Positions 33,458-43,423 are shown, counted from the first letter of the stretch. The stretch is 64,000 nucleotides of DNA from Idiomarina seosinensis_A (GCF_044797955.1 NZ_CP085211.1:1364001-1428000), one strand, 5' to 3'. Made by a program: numbers and translations. Notes: generated by a model from the sequence alone, not told the origin.

Positions 33458-35491
33458 CTAAGACAAATCTTCCAGCCGTTGCGGCCGTTTAAAGTAGTAA
33501 CCCTGATAATAAACACAGCCCATGCTACTTAAAAGTTCAAGCTCGTCCAGCGTTTCCACGCCTTCAGCTATAACATTTAGCCCCAGCCCAAGGGACAACA
33601 ACATAATAGCTTCTACGATTTGATGGTTGGCCGTATTTGCAGCCAGATCGCGAATGAAGCTTTTATCAATTTTCACTTCACTTAGCGGCAGCCGGCTCAA
33701 ATAGCTTAGTGAGGAATAGCCGGTACCAAAGTCATCCAGTGAAAAGGTAATGCCGACTGCGTTTAACGCGGTCATTTTGGCGGCCACCGTATCGGTATTT
33801 TCTACCAGCAATTGCTCTGTTAACTCCAGGTGTAATCGCTTGGGATTAATATTTCGTCGTGTCAGCGTGTTGAGAATATCGTCTACAAAATTCGCTTGTT
33901 GAAACTGAACCGGGCTGATATTGATTGATAACCGGGCATGCTCATGTGCGGGTTGTTCAGCCATCCATTCGATAAAGTCGCAGGCCTGCTCCAGCAGCCA
34001 GTCACCAATCTGTAGAATGATCCCGTTACGCTCGGCTATCGGGATAAAGTCATCCGGTGGTATCAATTTGTCGCCGGACTGCCAACGCACCAGCGCCTCG
34101 TAGCCGACCACCGAACCACCAGACTGATACTGGGGTTGAAACATTAAGAATAACTCAGAAGTAAGCGACGGCGATTTTAATTTCTGATCAATCAATGCAG
34201 AGCTTTTGTAGTCAGCGCTGATCCCCGATTCATACAGGGTTAACTGACCGCGGCAATGAGCCTTTGACATGCCCAGCGCGCTTTGGCTGTTGTGCAGCAG
34301 CTCCAGGGCTGTATTGTCAGCACTATTTATTAAATATGCGCCTCCTGACAGCCGGAACGATAGCTGTTTATCTGCCAGTTTTAGGGGTTGCTCGAGTAGT
34401 TGCTTGGCCTGATTGAATAACTCGTGAATTTTACTCTCATCGGCAACGTTTTGCACCAGCAGCGCAAACTCATCTTCATGTACCCGCGCTACCTTTGCGT
34501 CAGCCAGTGAGGCCAGCCGCTGCGCCATAATAGTTAGCACCTTATCACCAACATCGACACCAAAGCCCTCATTAATTAGGTGAAAGTCATCAATATCAAG
34601 GCAGATTAATGCGTGACAGCCGCTTTTTTCTGAGACCAGCCCGTCCAACAGAGTATTCAACTCCACTAAAAGGGCTGCCCGATTGAGCAACCCAGTCATC
34701 GTATCGGTATTTCGTAAATTGATGATTTCCCGCTCAGTTTCAAGCTTTGAACGTAAATCGCGCAACGTTCCCATAAAGCGCTGCTCACCTTCCTGCTGAA
34801 ATTCGCAAATACGCAGCTCGATAGGGATGTTAACACCCGCTTTATCAACCACTTCGAAAGTTCTTGTCCGACCGATTATGTGCGACTGACCGGTTTGTTT
34901 GTAGCGCTGCATATAGCCGTCGTGATTTTGCCGATGATAAGGACTCATGATCATATTGACGTTATTGCCCAACAACTGCTGCTGAGTGTAGCCAAGTAGC
35001 TTACTGGCTGCCGTATTGGCAAATAAAATAACGCCGTTACTATCAGTGGTAAAAATAGCATCGAGGATATTATCAAGGATGTGATAGGCGGTTTTGGTGT
35101 AGTCCTTTAACTCTTGATTGGCGGTCTCCCGTTCCGTCACCTCGTAAACAAAGCCAGTCCAGACAACCACACCGTCGTTACTCTTTTCAGGGGAGGAACG
35201 CGCTTCCAGCCAAACACGCTGATGCGAATGCGTGATTATCGGGAACACACAATAAAACTCAGTCAGCTGCTCGTACGAGTCCTTAATCAGGCGTTGTAGC
35301 TCTGCCTCGTAAGCCGGGTCGACCAGCTTAAACCAGTTATTCGCGTCGGCTAAAATATCCTCGCGCGCGACTCCGGTAAAACACTCGATTCGCTGACCCA
35401 GTTGTGTGAAACGGGTCTGCCCGTTGATGTCTATTTCAAAGCGATAAAAAGCACCTGGTGTCAGGGCAGCAACCTTCTCAAACATGATCAA
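33458..35491 (-). CDS. PAS-PAS-GGDEF*-EAL cyclic-di-GMP phosphodiesterase
   Basis: 677 residues, soluble. Two PAS domains (about 1-130 and 140-255; the second has ILFANTAASKLLGYTQQQLLGNNVNMIMSP) precede a GGDEF domain whose signature reads HEDEF instead of GGDEF and is probably inactive or regulatory. A full EAL domain follows: YEALVRW, INISPVQFQ, LELTEQL, LDDFGTGYSS, VKIDKSFI, IAEGVET, YQGYYF. Its ATG overlaps the stop of the BdlA-like gene (35488-35491), so the two products are made together. It converges with the FIST-EAL gene, with only four bases between stops. Confidence 0.92.
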   Translation of the reverse strand: MIMFEKVAALTPGAFYRFEIDINGQTRFTQLGQRIECFTGVAREDILADANNWFKLVDPAYEAELQRLIKDSYEQLTEFYCVFPIITHSHQRVWLEARSSPEKSNDGVVVWTGFVYEVTERETANQELKDYTKTAYHILDNILDAIFTTDSNGVILFANTAASKLLGYTQQQLLGNNVNMIMSPYHRQNHDGYMQRYKQTGQSHIIGRTRTFEVVDKAGVNIPIELRICEFQQEGEQRFMGTLRDLRSKLETEREIINLRNTDTMTGLLNRAALLVELNTLLDGLVSEKSGCHALICLDIDDFHLINEGFGVDVGDKVLTIMAQRLASLADAKVARVHEDEFALLVQNVADESKIHELFNQAKQLLEQPLKLADKQLSFRLSGGAYLINSADNTALELLHNSQSALGMSKAHCRGQLTLYESGISADYKSSALIDQKLKSPSLTSELFLMFQPQYQSGGSVVGYEALVRWQSGDKLIPPDDFIPIAERNGIILQIGDWLLEQACDFIEWMAEQPAHEHARLSINISPVQFQQANFVDDILNTLTRRNINPKRLHLELTEQLLVENTDTVAAKMTALNAVGITFSLDDFGTGYSSLSYLSRLPLSEVKIDKSFIRDLAANTANHQIVEAIMLLSLGLGLNVIAEGVETLDELELLSSMGCVYYQGYYFKRPQRLEDLS

Positions 35492-37233
35492 TCCAAACGT
35501 GATAGTGCTTTAACTAAATCATCAATCAGCGCATCGCTGTCTTTAATGACGGTATTAATTTCTTCGGCAGCGGTTGATGAGCTATTTGCCAATGCCCTTA
35601 CCTCATCGGCAACCACACTAAAGCCACGACCTGCATCACCGGCCCGTGCAGCTTCAATAGCCGCATTAAGCGCCAGCAGATTAGTCTGATCCGACAACCC
35701 ATTGATTGTCGTTACAAACTTGGTGATCCGCTCAGTGGATTTAACCAATGCCGACGAGGTTTCTTTGGTTTTTTCCTGCGCCTGCTGGCGGTCGGTAATG
35801 TCGACACCAAAAAATACTAATTTAGAAATATTTTCATTACGATCGTTAATTCTGCATAAACGGCCATCGATTGCACGAAAGTCACCGGTGGCTTCATTAA
35901 ACTTAACTTTTTGCTCCGCAAAACCGCTTTGTTTACTTTTGTCCACCACCTCTTTATCTAACGCCTGCCAAAGATGGCTGGCAGCCTGTCGCGCATCGCC
36001 GCGGCAGGATTTTTTGAATAGCTTATTAAGAGTTAACGGCTCGCCCGATGGCGCATACTCAATACTAACCAAAGCTGATTCCATTGCATCTGTTTTAGCA
36101 AAGTACTCGTCCCGGGCCAATTTGTTTTCGGTGATGTCGGTCTGAATGGAGATATAGTGACTCACTTTACCCTGCTCGATAACCGGGCTTATCGATAAAC
36201 TCACCCAATAAGCATCACCTTGTTTATCGTAGTTGAGAATCTCTTCATAAATAACCTCATGGGCGGCCAGCGCGCTGGAAATTCGCTGAATGGTTTCAGC
36301 ACTGGTTTTCTCTCCTTGCAGCACATCGCCGGGCTTTTGCCCTTTAATTTCATCCAGCTCGTAACCGGTCATTTTAGTAAAACCCCGGTTAACGTATTCG
36401 GTTAATCCCTGACCATCGGTGATTACAACGGCGTTATCGGTTTCGTTGGCGACCAGTGACAACATTTCAATTTCTTGACGGCGCCGGACTTCTTCGTCGA
36501 TATCTCGAAAAAAAGCAGTATAAAATAAGCGACCATCGCCTAGATCTACCTTTGAAATAGTTACCGAAGCCCACACCGTTGAGCCGTCGGCACGGGGGAC
36601 CTCTAGTTCCGTGGCGCGACCGACCAGACGATCTTTGCCTGTTCGGCGGTTGCGATCCACATAGCTGTCGTGATGGCTTTGGACATCCGCAGACACCAGC
36701 ATTTTCACGTTGTTGCCAATTACCTGCTCGCGTGAATACCCCCACAACTGCTCAGCAGCCTTATTGAAGGTAACCACTCGATTTTTATCATCAATAATAA
36801 CCACTGCATTAAAGGCCTGCTCAAACGACTGGTCAAGAATAGCCCGTTGTTCACGCATTTCCGCAATATCGCGCATAAATGCCGTGTAGTGAGTTTTCCC
36901 GTCGACATCAAGCTTACTGAGCGACAACTCCACATAAAGTGTATCGCCGTTTTTCTGCTTAATTGGCACTTCGCGGGTCGTTCCGACGATCCGATCCTGC
37001 CCGGTACGGCGGTGCTTTTCGACATAATCATCGTGGCCACGAGCATCAGCGGGATGCATGAGCATCGCAACATTATTGCCGAGGACTTCGTTGTGACTGT
37101 ACCCCCAAAGCTTCTCTGCTGCGGGATTGAAGAAAGTAACTTTATTATTTTCATCAATAGTAATTACCGCAAAAATTGAGTTTTCCAGCGCCTGCAGAGC
37201 TTTTTCGCCTTTCTTATTTCTTTTAGGCCACAT
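35488..37233 (-). CDS. Soluble BdlA-like protein: four PAS domains with a minimal chemoreceptor tip
   Basis: 581 residues, no membrane helices. Four PAS domains in a row (about 10-130, 140-250, 255-370, 380-480). The first two are near-duplicates (TFFNPAAEKLWGYSHNEVLGNNVAMLM and TFNKAAEQLWGYSREQVIGNNVKMLV). They are followed by only about 85 residues of signalling domain centred on the hairpin tip SDQTNLLALNAAIEAARAGDAGRGFSVVADEVRALA. Full chemoreceptor domains are about three times longer, so methylation helices are absent. The design resembles Pseudomonas BdlA (PAS-PAS-tip), which controls biofilm dispersal by stimulating phosphodiesterases. Translational coupling to a PAS-EAL phosphodiesterase supports such a role here by inference. 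Confidence 0.85.
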   Translation of the reverse strand: MWPKRNKKGEKALQALENSIFAVITIDENNKVTFFNPAAEKLWGYSHNEVLGNNVAMLMHPADARGHDDYVEKHRRTGQDRIVGTTREVPIKQKNGDTLYVELSLSKLDVDGKTHYTAFMRDIAEMREQRAILDQSFEQAFNAVVIIDDKNRVVTFNKAAEQLWGYSREQVIGNNVKMLVSADVQSHHDSYVDRNRRTGKDRLVGRATELEVPRADGSTVWASVTISKVDLGDGRLFYTAFFRDIDEEVRRRQEIEMLSLVANETDNAVVITDGQGLTEYVNRGFTKMTGYELDEIKGQKPGDVLQGEKTSAETIQRISSALAAHEVIYEEILNYDKQGDAYWVSLSISPVIEQGKVSHYISIQTDITENKLARDEYFAKTDAMESALVSIEYAPSGEPLTLNKLFKKSCRGDARQAASHLWQALDKEVVDKSKQSGFAEQKVKFNEATGDFRAIDGRLCRINDRNENISKLVFFGVDITDRQQAQEKTKETSSALVKSTERITKFVTTINGLSDQTNLLALNAAIEAARAGDAGRGFSVVADEVRALANSSSTAAEEINTVIKDSDALIDDLVKALSRLD

Positions 37234-37360
37234 CAGGGGATAACTTTGTTAACAAATCAATACCGTTTATAGAGATAACGTTGTTTATATTTTATTAGTT
37301 CAATAAAATCGAAGCTTTTGTGATTTTTCCCAACTTATCAGTAATTTCCGCAGTTCACAA

Positions 37361-40300
37361 TCAGGTCCTGTACCAGAGTGCATAAAGAGCTGGCACAAAC
37401 AGTAAGGTAATGATGGTACCGACACTAATGCCACCAATTAACACATAAGCCAGGGGCCCCCAAAAGCTATCAAGGGTTAAAGGCACAAAGGCCAGCACTG
37501 CGGCAAAGGCCGTTAATAAAACCGGCCGTGCCCGTTGCACAGCAGCCTCGATAATGGCCTTTCGTTCAGCCATGCCCTCGTTAAGGTTATCGCTAACCTG
37601 TTGGGTCAGAATTAACGTATTACGCATCAAAATACCCGCCAGCCCAATTAAGCCCAGAGTAGCTACAAAGCCAAACGGCTGTCGGAATATCAGTAAGGCG
37701 GCAACAGCACCGATAAGACCCAGTGGCGCCGTCATAATCACCATGAAGGTGCCACTGAAGCTGCGCATTTGCAGCATTACAAAAATTAACATTAAGGCCA
37801 GCATTAACGGCTGCAACGCCTGGATCGAAGCCTGTGCCTTTGCTGACTGCTCTTCAGTACCCGCTATTTGAATATCGTAGGTAAATGGCAATTGCTCCTT
37901 AATGGGCTGTAATTGCTGCCAAATAGCATCCGTTACATCCTTAGGTTGAGCCCCTGCAATTTCACTGTTAACGGCAATTGAAAATTCGCGGTTATAACGT
38001 TTTAATACCGGATCTTCAAAGCCTACCGTAATGTCAGCTAGCTGTGTTAATGGCACAACCCGCCCTTGCTGGTTGCGCAATTCTATTTGTTGCAGAACAT
38101 TTTTATAGCGTGCCGCTGCTTCACTGTGATCCAGCGCTACCTGATCGCTGATAGCTTCCAGCGGTACGGTGCGAATGCCATCCCGTAACTGAGTAATGCG
38201 CTGGCCATCAAGCAGCATATTCAGCTGCTGCGCGACTAAAGCCGGAGTAAAGCCGTGGCGGATCAGTTCTCCACTCTGCCACTGTAATTGCACGACTGGC
38301 ACCCGCTCACTCCATTCAAGATGAGGCTCAAGGGTGTATTGATTGGCCGCCATCACCTCGCGAACCTGCCCGGCAATTTGACGTAACTTAACCGGATCAG
38401 GGCCCATCACCCGAAAAGCAACGGGCCACTCGACAGGCGGACCATACAGTAGCCGCTCTACCCTGATGCGTGCCTGAGTAAATTCACCATCATCGATGGC
38501 CTGATTAAAGGTTTGCATAAGTTGATCACGGGCGGCCGGATTTTTCGTCACTACCAATAATTTAGCAAAGGCGCTATTGGGTTGCTCCGGATTGGCCGAA
38601 ATAAAATAGCGGGGAGGCCCGGCTCCGATATAGGCTGAAACCGATTCGATGCCATCGGCATCGGCTGCAATTTTTTCCAGCTGCTGCATGGTTTTATTGG
38701 TGCGGTGAAAGGCCGTCCCTTCAGGCATGTAAACACTGACAATCACCTCCGTGCGGTCCGACGCCGGAAAAAACTGTTTCTCAACCGGACCAACCAGGCC
38801 AACAATAGCCACTATCAGCAAAGCGAATGTTGCAAAGACCACGGTCTTTTTGTGTCCAACACAGTAACTAATGAGCTGGCGCAAACGCGGGTACTTTTCT
38901 GCTGGCGAACGACTTTTTTGCTCCTCCTTGATTGCCGGCAACATTTTCACACCCAGATAAGGAGTAAAAAACACCGCCACAAGCCATGAAAGAATCAACG
39001 ATATAGCCAGCACCCAAAAAATATTGCCGGCGTATTCACCGACAGCTGACTTTGCGAAACCGATAGGTACAAAACCTGCAACGGTCACTAAGGTGCCGAA
39101 TAACATTGGCGCTGCCGTCACGGTCCAGGCATAGGTGGCAGCCTGCACACGGTCAATTCCTTCCTCCATTTTTACCAGCATCATTTCGATTGCAATTATG
39201 GCATCGTCAACCAGCAAACCCAGTGCAATAATAAGAGCCCCTAAGGTAATCCGATCCAGGTTCATGCCCATGGCCAGCATCACCATAAAAGTAGCTGCTA
39301 GGGTCACCGGTATCGCGATACCGACAACTAACCCGGCGCGGAAACCAATCGCCAGGATGCTGACTCCCATGACAACCAATAAAGCGACAAAGAATTTAAC
39401 CTGAAATAAATTGACCGCGTCATCGATGGCGTTTGCCTGATTGGTCAGTACCCTTAATTGAATATCGACCGGTAAGCGCTGTTTTTGCTGTTGTACAAAG
39501 GTTGCCAGGCGCTCACCGAATTGTTGCCCGTTTTCGCCCTGCTCCATCACCACACCTAATAACAACGCATCCTCACCAAAAGCGCGGATCAGTTGTTGCG
39601 GTGGATCGCGAAAACCACGCTCGACTCTGGCGACATCCTGCAGCTGAAACTGGCGCTGATTGATAACTAGCGGTAAGGTCTTTAACTGGCTTAAATCGGA
39701 CAAATCATTATCCAGCCGAATGCGCAGAGTTGGCCCCTCACTCTCGATACTGCCGGCGGGAATCAATTGGTTAAATTGTTGCAGTTGCTCGGCCAGTTCC
39801 CCGGCACTAGCGCCCAGACGTTGTAATTTGGCTGCATCAAACTGCACAAAAACGCGTTGCTGACGCTCACCGAACATCTGTGCTTTATTAACGCCCTGAA
39901 CCTGTTGCAATCGATCGCGCAAAGCTTCAGCCACAAGCAACAGCTCACGTTGGCTGCGATTGTCACTGGTCAGTGCCATTAAGGAAAAATAAACATCGGA
40001 AAAATCTTCATTGATTTGGGGGCCGATGACCCCTTCCGGCAGACTGCCTTCAATGTCACGCATGCGTCGCCGAACCTGATAAAAACGATCCGGCAATTCT
40101 GCGGAGGTAACAAAGTCTTCGAATTCTACTTTTAAATAAACGGCTCCGGGACGTATGGTGGTTTCGACGGTTTTTAAGTCGGCTACCTGCTGAATTTCTT
40201 TTTCCAGCGGATCCACTAGCTGTCGCTCAATAACCTCGGGCGAAGCACCGGGCCACTGCGCCGAAACCATCATCACCCGCACGGTAAAGGTCGGATCCTC

Positions 40301-40414
40301 GGCGCGGCCCATAGCCAAAAAGGCATACAGACCCCCAATTAAAGTCAGAAGTAAGAAGAACAGCGTAACTGAACGTTGTTTAACAGCAATTGCGGAAAAG
40401 TTTAACCTGGACAT
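37361..40414 (-). CDS. RND-family efflux transporter, inner-membrane permease
   Basis: 1017 residues with the RND plan: a first helix (VTLFFLLLTLIGGLYAFLAM), a large periplasmic loop (EDPTFTVRVMMVSAQWPGASPEVIERQLVDPLE), helices 2-6, a second loop and helices 8-12. The proton-relay aspartates lie in LGLLVDDAIIAIEM, and the second half ends with a cluster LRARPVLLTA-like (VQRARPVLLTAFAAVLAFVPL). It belongs to the hydrophobe/amphiphile efflux branch; substrates cannot be predicted. It directly follows its adaptor gene, with adaptor stop and permease start abutting (40415/40414). No outer-membrane channel gene is present in the window, so a TolC-like protein from elsewhere is needed. Confidence 0.94.
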   Translation of the reverse strand: MSRLNFSAIAVKQRSVTLFFLLLTLIGGLYAFLAMGRAEDPTFTVRVMMVSAQWPGASPEVIERQLVDPLEKEIQQVADLKTVETTIRPGAVYLKVEFEDFVTSAELPDRFYQVRRRMRDIEGSLPEGVIGPQINEDFSDVYFSLMALTSDNRSQRELLLVAEALRDRLQQVQGVNKAQMFGERQQRVFVQFDAAKLQRLGASAGELAEQLQQFNQLIPAGSIESEGPTLRIRLDNDLSDLSQLKTLPLVINQRQFQLQDVARVERGFRDPPQQLIRAFGEDALLLGVVMEQGENGQQFGERLATFVQQQKQRLPVDIQLRVLTNQANAIDDAVNLFQVKFFVALLVVMGVSILAIGFRAGLVVGIAIPVTLAATFMVMLAMGMNLDRITLGALIIALGLLVDDAIIAIEMMLVKMEEGIDRVQAATYAWTVTAAPMLFGTLVTVAGFVPIGFAKSAVGEYAGNIFWVLAISLILSWLVAVFFTPYLGVKMLPAIKEEQKSRSPAEKYPRLRQLISYCVGHKKTVVFATFALLIVAIVGLVGPVEKQFFPASDRTEVIVSVYMPEGTAFHRTNKTMQQLEKIAADADGIESVSAYIGAGPPRYFISANPEQPNSAFAKLLVVTKNPAARDQLMQTFNQAIDDGEFTQARIRVERLLYGPPVEWPVAFRVMGPDPVKLRQIAGQVREVMAANQYTLEPHLEWSERVPVVQLQWQSGELIRHGFTPALVAQQLNMLLDGQRITQLRDGIRTVPLEAISDQVALDHSEAAARYKNVLQQIELRNQQGRVVPLTQLADITVGFEDPVLKRYNREFSIAVNSEIAGAQPKDVTDAIWQQLQPIKEQLPFTYDIQIAGTEEQSAKAQASIQALQPLMLALMLIFVMLQMRSFSGTFMVIMTAPLGLIGAVAALLIFRQPFGFVATLGLIGLAGILMRNTLILTQQVSDNLNEGMAERKAIIEAAVQRARPVLLTAFAAVLAFVPLTLDSFWGPLAYVLIGGISVGTIITLLFVPALYALWYRT

Positions 40415-41473
40415 TTATTCCACAACCCTTACTTTTTGGCCGTTTTTCAATCGGTTAATACCATGAGCAATAACCCGGTCACCAGCCTGCAACAGGCTGG
40501 ACTGCAAAATAGCATGCTCATGATTGATTGCCACCACAGTGATTTGCAGAGCTTCTGCCTGTTGCTCACGCACTACCCAGACCTGCGGTTTGTCGCCGCG
40601 TTCATCTACGGCACTAACCGGAACCTGTAAGGTCTCATCGCCGGTTTTTTTAGTATCTACCGGTAATTGTATCTGCACCAGCTGGCCATAGGTAAACTGC
40701 TCAGGAGTCTGAGTCACACTATAACGGGTGCGTCGGGTAAACGTCTGCGGGTCCAGGGCTCCACTGGCGGAAAAAAGCTGCAGTGGATAAGTTTTTTCGG
40801 CTAACTGCAGCTGCGCAGTTTTGGCAGCAGTTACTTGTTCAGGCAGGTCAACCACTACCTGTAAATCAGAACCCTGCGCTAACTCCACTACCGGCTGACC
40901 GGCACTGACCACCAGTCCTGGTTGCGCCTGTATGCTGACAACCACCCCATCAAGGGGAGCTTTGAGTTCAGTATACCCCAGCGCGTTTTCTGCCTGGTTC
41001 AACTGCGACCGGGCTTGCTGTTGTTGGTCGCGCGCAGATTCCAGCATAACCCGGTATTGCTCCAGTTGCTCGTCACCGATGGCACCACTGTCAAACAGCT
41101 GTTGCCCCCGTTGCCAGTCATTTTTTGCTTTTGTCAGGTTTTTTTGCGCGGCCGAAAGTGTGGTTTTGGCTGCCTTTAAACGTTGCCTTATATCTTCACT
41201 GTCTAATCGGGCAAGAGCTTGCCCAGCTGTTACTTTGTCACCTGCTTCAACGTGGCGCCGGGCGATTTCGCCGGCAATCCGAAACCCCAGCGGAGTCTGA
41301 AACCTGGGCATCAGTGTTGCAGTATAATGGTTACCGGCTTCGGTATGCGGGGTAACCTGTGCTACGCTTACCGGCGTGACGTCAGCATTTGTGGCTTTTG
41401 TTTCTGAATTATCGGCCGGGCTGCAGGCGACAAGCACTAGCGAAATAAGTAAGGTTAACGTGTGTTTTTTCAT
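40415..41473 (-). CDS. RND efflux periplasmic adaptor lipoprotein
   Basis: 352 residues. The signal peptide ends in a lipobox (LLISLVLVACSP), so the protein is lipid-anchored at Cys17. It has the membrane-fusion-protein order: a beta-barrel strand, lipoyl half-motif (EIARRHVEAGDKVTAGQALARLDS), a helical hairpin (about 85-150, Gln-rich coiled coil), the second lipoyl half (LGYTELKAPLDGVVVSIQAQPGLVVSAGQPVVELA) and membrane-proximal domain. It links the RND permease to an outer-membrane channel. First gene of the two-gene operon, divergent from the BCCT transporter gene. Confidence 0.94.
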   Translation of the reverse strand: MKKHTLTLLISLVLVACSPADNSETKATNADVTPVSVAQVTPHTEAGNHYTATLMPRFQTPLGFRIAGEIARRHVEAGDKVTAGQALARLDSEDIRQRLKAAKTTLSAAQKNLTKAKNDWQRGQQLFDSGAIGDEQLEQYRVMLESARDQQQQARSQLNQAENALGYTELKAPLDGVVVSIQAQPGLVVSAGQPVVELAQGSDLQVVVDLPEQVTAAKTAQLQLAEKTYPLQLFSASGALDPQTFTRRTRYSVTQTPEQFTYGQLVQIQLPVDTKKTGDETLQVPVSAVDERGDKPQVWVVREQQAEALQITVVAINHEHAILQSSLLQAGDRVIAHGINRLKNGQKVRVVE

Positions 41474-41551
41474 GATATGCCGACAGTTAAGTTTTTAGCA
41501 AAGTAATTTATGTACAATGACATATAGCCTAACATGAAGGAACATTGAATC

Positions 41552-41564
41552 GTCCTGTCAGGAC
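41552..41564. repeat. Perfect palindrome GTCCTG-T-CAGGAC in the adaptor/BCCT intergenic region
   Basis: Six-base arms around a single T, lying in the 204-base gap between the divergent efflux adaptor gene and the BCCT transporter gene. It could be an operator for either direction. No local regulator gene is adjacent, so its owner is unknown. Confidence 0.5.
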
Positions 41565-41677
41565 AATTAAATTTGTGACAAATAAAGTGACTGCACTACA
41601 CTCATAGTTCGAGTCGCACATGAACCATCAAAAACGAATGCTGTAACTGCTTTTTACTTTGATTTAGGGGACAAGGA

Positions 41678-43369
41678 ATGAGCGATAAAAAAGAAGAAGT
41701 GCTCTCCGGAGACAAGGATCTCGAGCGCGAGCGTAAGGCCAATGACCCCATGATTCCGGATGGGGAAGTTAATCCGATAGCAACAGATTACAAGGTTGGT
41801 CAAGACAACGTGGTCATGAAAATTGGTCCTTTCGGGCTGGATTTTCATAACCGCGTTTTTGCGATTTCAGGCCTGGCGATTATTGCTTTTGTATTTTTAA
41901 CGCTGATTTTTCAGAATCAGGCTGAACCCATGTTCACCAGTATGCGCAACTGGCTTACGGGTAACTTAGACTGGTTCTTTATTGGTGCCGCCAATATCTT
42001 TGTGGTGCTCTGTGTTGTTTTAATTTTTACCCCGCTGGGCCGCGTACGGCTGGGTGGAACAGAGGCCCGCCCGGATTTTTCGTACTTAGGCTGGTTTTCA
42101 ATGCTGTTTGCCGCAGGTATGGGTATTGGACTGATGTTTTATGGCGTCTCCGAACCCATGTCCCATTTTACCACCGCGTTAGGCGGCACGACCATGGAAG
42201 ACGGTGTCCGGACTGACTGGGCCCCTTTGGGCGGCGCAGCAGGTAATGAAGCCGAAGCCATGCGACTGGGAATGGCTGCAACTATCTTCCACTGGGCATT
42301 GCACCCCTGGGCAATTTATGCCGTGCTGGCCCTTGGGCTGGCGTTGTTTGCCTTTAATAAAGGTCTGCCGTTAACCATCCGTTCGATTTTTTATCCTTTA
42401 CTGGGTGAGCGGATCTGGGGCTGGCCAGGGCATATTATCGACATTGTTGCGATTTTAGCCACCTTGTTTGGTCTGGCGACATCACTAGGCTTAGGTGCTG
42501 CACAGGCTGCAGCGGGCTTAAATTTCCTGTTTGATATCCCAACCGGAGACATTACTGAAGTTCTGTTGGTAGTCGGCATTACAGCCATTGCACTTATCTC
42601 CGTGCTGGCCGGCCTGGAAGCTGGCGTACAGCGCTTATCTCAGGCTAATATGATTCTCGCTGCATTATTGATGCTGTTCGTTATTATCGTTGGCCCAACT
42701 GTTGCCATTCTAACCGGCTTTTTTGAAAACCTGGCCGCTTATGTGGTCGAATTACCCAAGCTCTCTAATCCTGTTGGCCGCGAAGACAGCAACTTTTCTC
42801 AGGGCTGGACAGCCTTCTACTGGGCCTGGTGGATTGCATGGTCTCCTTTTGTTGGCATGTTCATCGCGCGTGTTTCGCGCGGACGTACCGTGCGCGAGTT
42901 TCTTGTATCAGTACTGATTATTCCGTCGTTAGCCTGTGTTTTCTGGATGACAGTGTTCGGTACCACAGCAATGGATCAATTCCTTGCTGGTGCCAGAGAA
43001 ATTGCAAGTTCAGAGTTACCGCTGCAGCTGTTTGTTATGCTGGACGGACTGCCATGGACCGGTATTACCTCGTTTATCGGTATTATTCTGGTGATGGTAT
43101 TCTTTATCACCTCATCGGATTCAGGCTCGCTGGTTATTGATACCATCAGTGCCGGAGGTAAGGTCGAAGCGCCGGTTCCTCAACGTGTATTCTGGTGTAC
43201 TTTCGAAGGCCTGGTTGCTATTTCACTGATTTTAGGTGGTGGCTTAGTTGCCCTGCAGGCGATGGCCGTCTCGGCTGGCCTGCCTTTCACTATTGTTCTG
43301 CTGGCGGCGTCAATAGCCGTGGTTCAGGGCCTGCGCTCCGAACCCAGAATCAATAAAATTGTGAAGTAA
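41678..43369 (+). CDS. BCCT-family betaine/choline/carnitine transporter
   Basis: 563 residues with a charged cytoplasmic N-terminal tail (about 1-60) and 12 predicted membrane helices. The conserved glycine-rich helix GMGIGLMFYGVSEPMSHF and the BCCT signature FYWAWWIAWSPFVGMFIARVSRGRTVREF are both intact. Uptake of glycine betaine, choline or a related compatible solute is expected, driven by sodium or proton symport. It leads an apparent operon with a cNMP/CBS/DUF294 protein and an exonuclease, an arrangement better known behind sodium:solute symporters such as acetate permeases. It is separate from the bet cluster at 14.7-23.2 kb. Confidence 0.95.
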   Translation: MSDKKEEVLSGDKDLERERKANDPMIPDGEVNPIATDYKVGQDNVVMKIGPFGLDFHNRVFAISGLAIIAFVFLTLIFQNQAEPMFTSMRNWLTGNLDWFFIGAANIFVVLCVVLIFTPLGRVRLGGTEARPDFSYLGWFSMLFAAGMGIGLMFYGVSEPMSHFTTALGGTTMEDGVRTDWAPLGGAAGNEAEAMRLGMAATIFHWALHPWAIYAVLALGLALFAFNKGLPLTIRSIFYPLLGERIWGWPGHIIDIVAILATLFGLATSLGLGAAQAAAGLNFLFDIPTGDITEVLLVVGITAIALISVLAGLEAGVQRLSQANMILAALLMLFVIIVGPTVAILTGFFENLAAYVVELPKLSNPVGREDSNFSQGWTAFYWAWWIAWSPFVGMFIARVSRGRTVREFLVSVLIIPSLACVFWMTVFGTTAMDQFLAGAREIASSELPLQLFVMLDGLPWTGITSFIGIILVMVFFITSSDSGSLVIDTISAGGKVEAPVPQRVFWCTFEGLVAISLILGGGLVALQAMAVSAGLPFTIVLLAASIAVVQGLRSEPRINKIVK

Positions 43370-43376
43370 CCCCATC

Positions 43377-43400
43377 AGCGGCACCCTCCGGGGTGTCGCT
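43377..43400 (+). other. GC-rich hairpin in the BCCT-DUF294 intergenic gap
   Basis: AGCGGCACCC / GGGTGTCGCT forms a 10-bp stem (one G-T) with loop TCCG, eight bases past the BCCT stop. No T-run follows, so it is more likely an mRNA-stabilising or attenuating structure inside an operon than a full terminator. Confidence 0.6.
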
Positions 43401-43423
43401 CACTTTACTTAATAGGTGCTTAT

